Source of the DNA: Flavobacterium sharifuzzamanii
GTDB taxonomy: Bacteria > Bacteroidota > Bacteroidia > Flavobacteriales > Flavobacteriaceae
Length of the DNA stretch: 64,000 nt
Direction: 5' to 3'
Assembly: GCF_003254585.1 (NCBI RefSeq)
Contig: NZ_QJGZ01000038.1
Span: 124,001-188,000, forward strand
The translations under genes were made by a program, and so were the position numbers. Shown one piece after another: positions 62,399-64,000 of the stretch (the first letter of the stretch is position 1; each line of letters starts with the position of its first letter). The notes beneath the pieces were generated by a model. It was not told where the DNA came from and searched no databases. It saw nothing but the letters and a program-made list of their open reading frames with translations.

Positions 62399-64000
62399 TT
62401 AGTTAATCTGCACAATGCTACCTTTTACAATCGCTACGGCAGCCGATGACATTTCTGCGCCTGCACTTCCTTCGGCTTTAAATTGGGCGGTTGCTTTTAG
62501 ATTGACATTGGTGCCTTCAATTTTTACATCGCCTGTTGCTTTTATTGAAATATCGCCCGCGCTTTCCATCTTTATTCCTGCGCTGTCAATTGTAATAACA
62601 TTAGAATTTTCGTCTTCTACAACGATAGATCCTTTGTCTTCGTCGAGCGTTATTTTTTTTCCTGCTGGAGTTTCAATTGCAATCGATTTTTTATCATCAT
62701 CAAAGAGCACTTTCATTTCGCTTCTTGTGAAAATTCCTTTTTGATGGTTATCATCAGATGCTTTTAATGGAGCGGGTTTTGCGCTGCTGTGAAGCATTCC
62801 TAAAACAATCGCATCATTCGGATCTTCGTTGATAAAGCCAATAATTACTTCGTCTTCAATTTCTGGTCTAAAAAAAATGCCTCTGTTGTCACCTGCATCT
62901 AAAGCTGCGACTCTGCACCAAATACCCTGTTCTTCGTTATTGATGATTGGAATTTTGACTAAAATTCGGTCTTCACCATCAGGATCGTCCTGAAGTTGGG
63001 TTACAATTCCAATATGAAGTCCTTTTATGGATGGAATTATTCCTGAAGCCGATGGCGTATTGACGTCATACGTTTCAGAAAACCATTCAGGATTTAATCC
63101 AAATTGCACATTTACAGTCCAATTACCGTTTGCTATCTCATGGAATACTCCAGTAATGTAAGCTTTGCCATTAAAACGATCTCCAACACCTTCAAGCGTG
63201 ATAATGGTGTTGGGTTTTACTGCAGGAATTCCTTGAAATTTTACTCTTCCGCGAACTTTTGACAGCTGTTGAAATAATAATTTAGCATCCGCCCAATCTT
63301 GTAATTCGGTATCGGTGACATGACCGCCGTGACGCAATTCTAAATTTTCCAGTTTTACAATGTCTGATAAGTCAGAAGCAGATAAATTTCCGTTTAGACT
63401 AACGCTAGGATCTTTAGCTTCAATTTCTAATAATTCCTGATTAGATGCATTCCAGCTGTAGGATGAAACTTTGGCAAACTGATTTCTTGCATCAATCTCA
63501 GCATCAAAATCTAGCATAGTGGCACCAAAAGCAACCGTTTCAACTGATTCTGAAGTTAAATCTGGCTTTTTAACCGAGATTTTTCCATTTTCAACAAAAC
63601 ATAATTTTCCATTAGCTTGTGCACGAGAAACAATAAAATCCCAGTCGGATGTATTATATTGCACTAACTCTTTGTGGCTATAATTCGTGCTTTCTACATC
63701 TTTTTGCAATCCGTAAGTGCCAATAATGTCTTCAAAAGCATCACTGTCTTTTACGTCATAAAAATATTTGCTTTTTCTCCCGATAGTCATTTTTACGGCT
63801 TCGTCTTTGCATTCTACAATCAACAGAGACGAATTGTCTTTTATTTTTATAGAATGTTTTACAACGATTCCTTTGTAAATAGTTTCTTCGTCACTGTGAT
63901 AGCCCGCTTTGATTTCTATCTTTTTTCCTGGAATGAGCAAATCTTCATTACTTAATTTAAAATCTCTTGCAGCAGCATCTCCATCGGTCAAAATAATCTG
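62399..64000 (-). CDS. vgrG: VgrG/gp5-type spike protein (partial at right edge)
   Basis: The frame stays open to the window edge, reading QIILTDGDAAARDFK, so the start lies beyond 64000; the in-frame TTG at 63991 is not a likely start. The visible 530+ residues contain the gp27-like hub (about to residue 320 of the visible part), an OB-fold (IVTQLQDDPDGEDRILVKIPI) and GIFFRPEIEDEVIIGFINEDPNDAIVLGMLH. A C-terminal beta-helix is rich in ITI/VEG repeats (KKITLDEDKGSIVVED). It forms the piercing spike of the particle. A 63-bp gap separates it from PAAR. Confidence 0.93.
   Translation of the reverse strand, partial: QIILTDGDAAARDFKLSNEDLLIPGKKIEIKAGYHSDEETIYKGIVVKHSIKIKDNSSLLIVECKDEAVKMTIGRKSKYFYDVKDSDAFEDIIGTYGLQKDVESTNYSHKELVQYNTSDWDFIVSRAQANGKLCFVENGKISVKKPDLTSESVETVAFGATMLDFDAEIDARNQFAKVSSYSWNASNQELLEIEAKDPSVSLNGNLSASDLSDIVKLENLELRHGGHVTDTELQDWADAKLLFQQLSKVRGRVKFQGIPAVKPNTIITLEGVGDRFNGKAYITGVFHEIANGNWTVNVQFGLNPEWFSETYDVNTPSASGIIPSIKGLHIGIVTQLQDDPDGEDRILVKIPIINNEEQGIWCRVAALDAGDNRGIFFRPEIEDEVIIGFINEDPNDAIVLGMLHSSAKPAPLKASDDNHQKGIFTRSEMKVLFDDDKKSIAIETPAGKKITLDEDKGSIVVEDENSNVITIDSAGIKMESAGDISIKATGDVKIEGTNVNLKATAQFKAEGSAGAEMSSAAVAIVKGSIVQIN

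Noticed and set aside
38917..64000. Type VI secretion system or prophage as the identity of the contractile locus
   Set aside because: There are no TssJLM-type membrane genes, ClpV, phage capsid, terminase or integrase genes. The AAA+ ATPase, the eCIS-type tape measure and the DUF4157 proteins point to an eCIS, although sheath and tube genes lie outside the window.

Overview
The window looks like chromosomal DNA of a Flavobacterium-type member of the Bacteroidota. It is AT-rich and carries a SusC/SusD pair, a hybrid two-component system (HTCS)-type sensor with propeller repeats, several TAnnTTTG promoter elements, and many small proteins of Bacteroidota character. No rRNA, tRNA, CRISPR array or insertion sequence was recognised. 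The genus is an inference from gene content.

Bases 1-14,750 form a glycosaminoglycan (heparin/heparan sulfate-type) polysaccharide utilisation locus, all on the minus strand. In transcription order it holds a GH88 unsaturated glucuronyl hydrolase, a PL12 heparinase III-type lyase with a frameshifted C-terminus, SusC, SusD, an S1 sulfatase, a heparinase II/III-fold lyase (PL15- or PL21-like) and the sensor end of an HTCS regulator cut by the left edge. Three transcription units of this locus share an 18-bp dyad (TTTTGAA-N4-TTCAAAA type) about 21-24 bp upstream of a -7-like element. I read this as the likely operator of the locus.

Bases 15,000-38,900 are a mosaic of housekeeping and accessory genes. 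They include a lipoprotein plus CPA2 antiporter, an HxlR regulator divergent from a NIPSNAP operon, an aldo/keto reductase, an AraC regulator and an SDR. Next come a DUF1266 cluster, a DUF1826 protein, a ParDE toxin-antitoxin pair with a perfect 20-bp operator palindrome, a stand-alone MEDS protein and a DUF4377/META protein. The rest is an XRE regulator with a membrane coiled-coil partner broken by an in-frame stop, a P-type Ca2+-like ATPase, a PheP-like permease, a YdeI/DUF1801 protein, a degenerate CMP-sialate-synthetase-like protein and a CBM6-like protein. Several strong bidirectional terminators separate converging genes.

Bases 38,917-64,000 are the distal half of an extracellular contractile injection system (eCIS) operon, transcribed leftward and continuing beyond the right edge, where sheath and tube genes would be expected. 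In order it encodes VgrG/spike (cut by the edge), PAAR tip, gp25-like protein, two baseplate J-type proteins, a PKD-containing giant protein and the tape-measure protein. An unusual insert follows: one nucleotidyltransferase-like and two paralogous glycosyltransferase-like proteins. Then come two DUF4157 (HELTH motif) cargo-type proteins, a probable immunity protein, a peptidoglycan-binding/CHAP-type enzyme and the AAA+ ATPase typical of eCIS. The larger DUF4157 protein has three internal ~135-residue helical repeats and ends in a PD-(D/E)xK-like nuclease module, so it is the best effector candidate. The sugar-modification-like trio inside the injection-system operon is the most unexpected part of the window.
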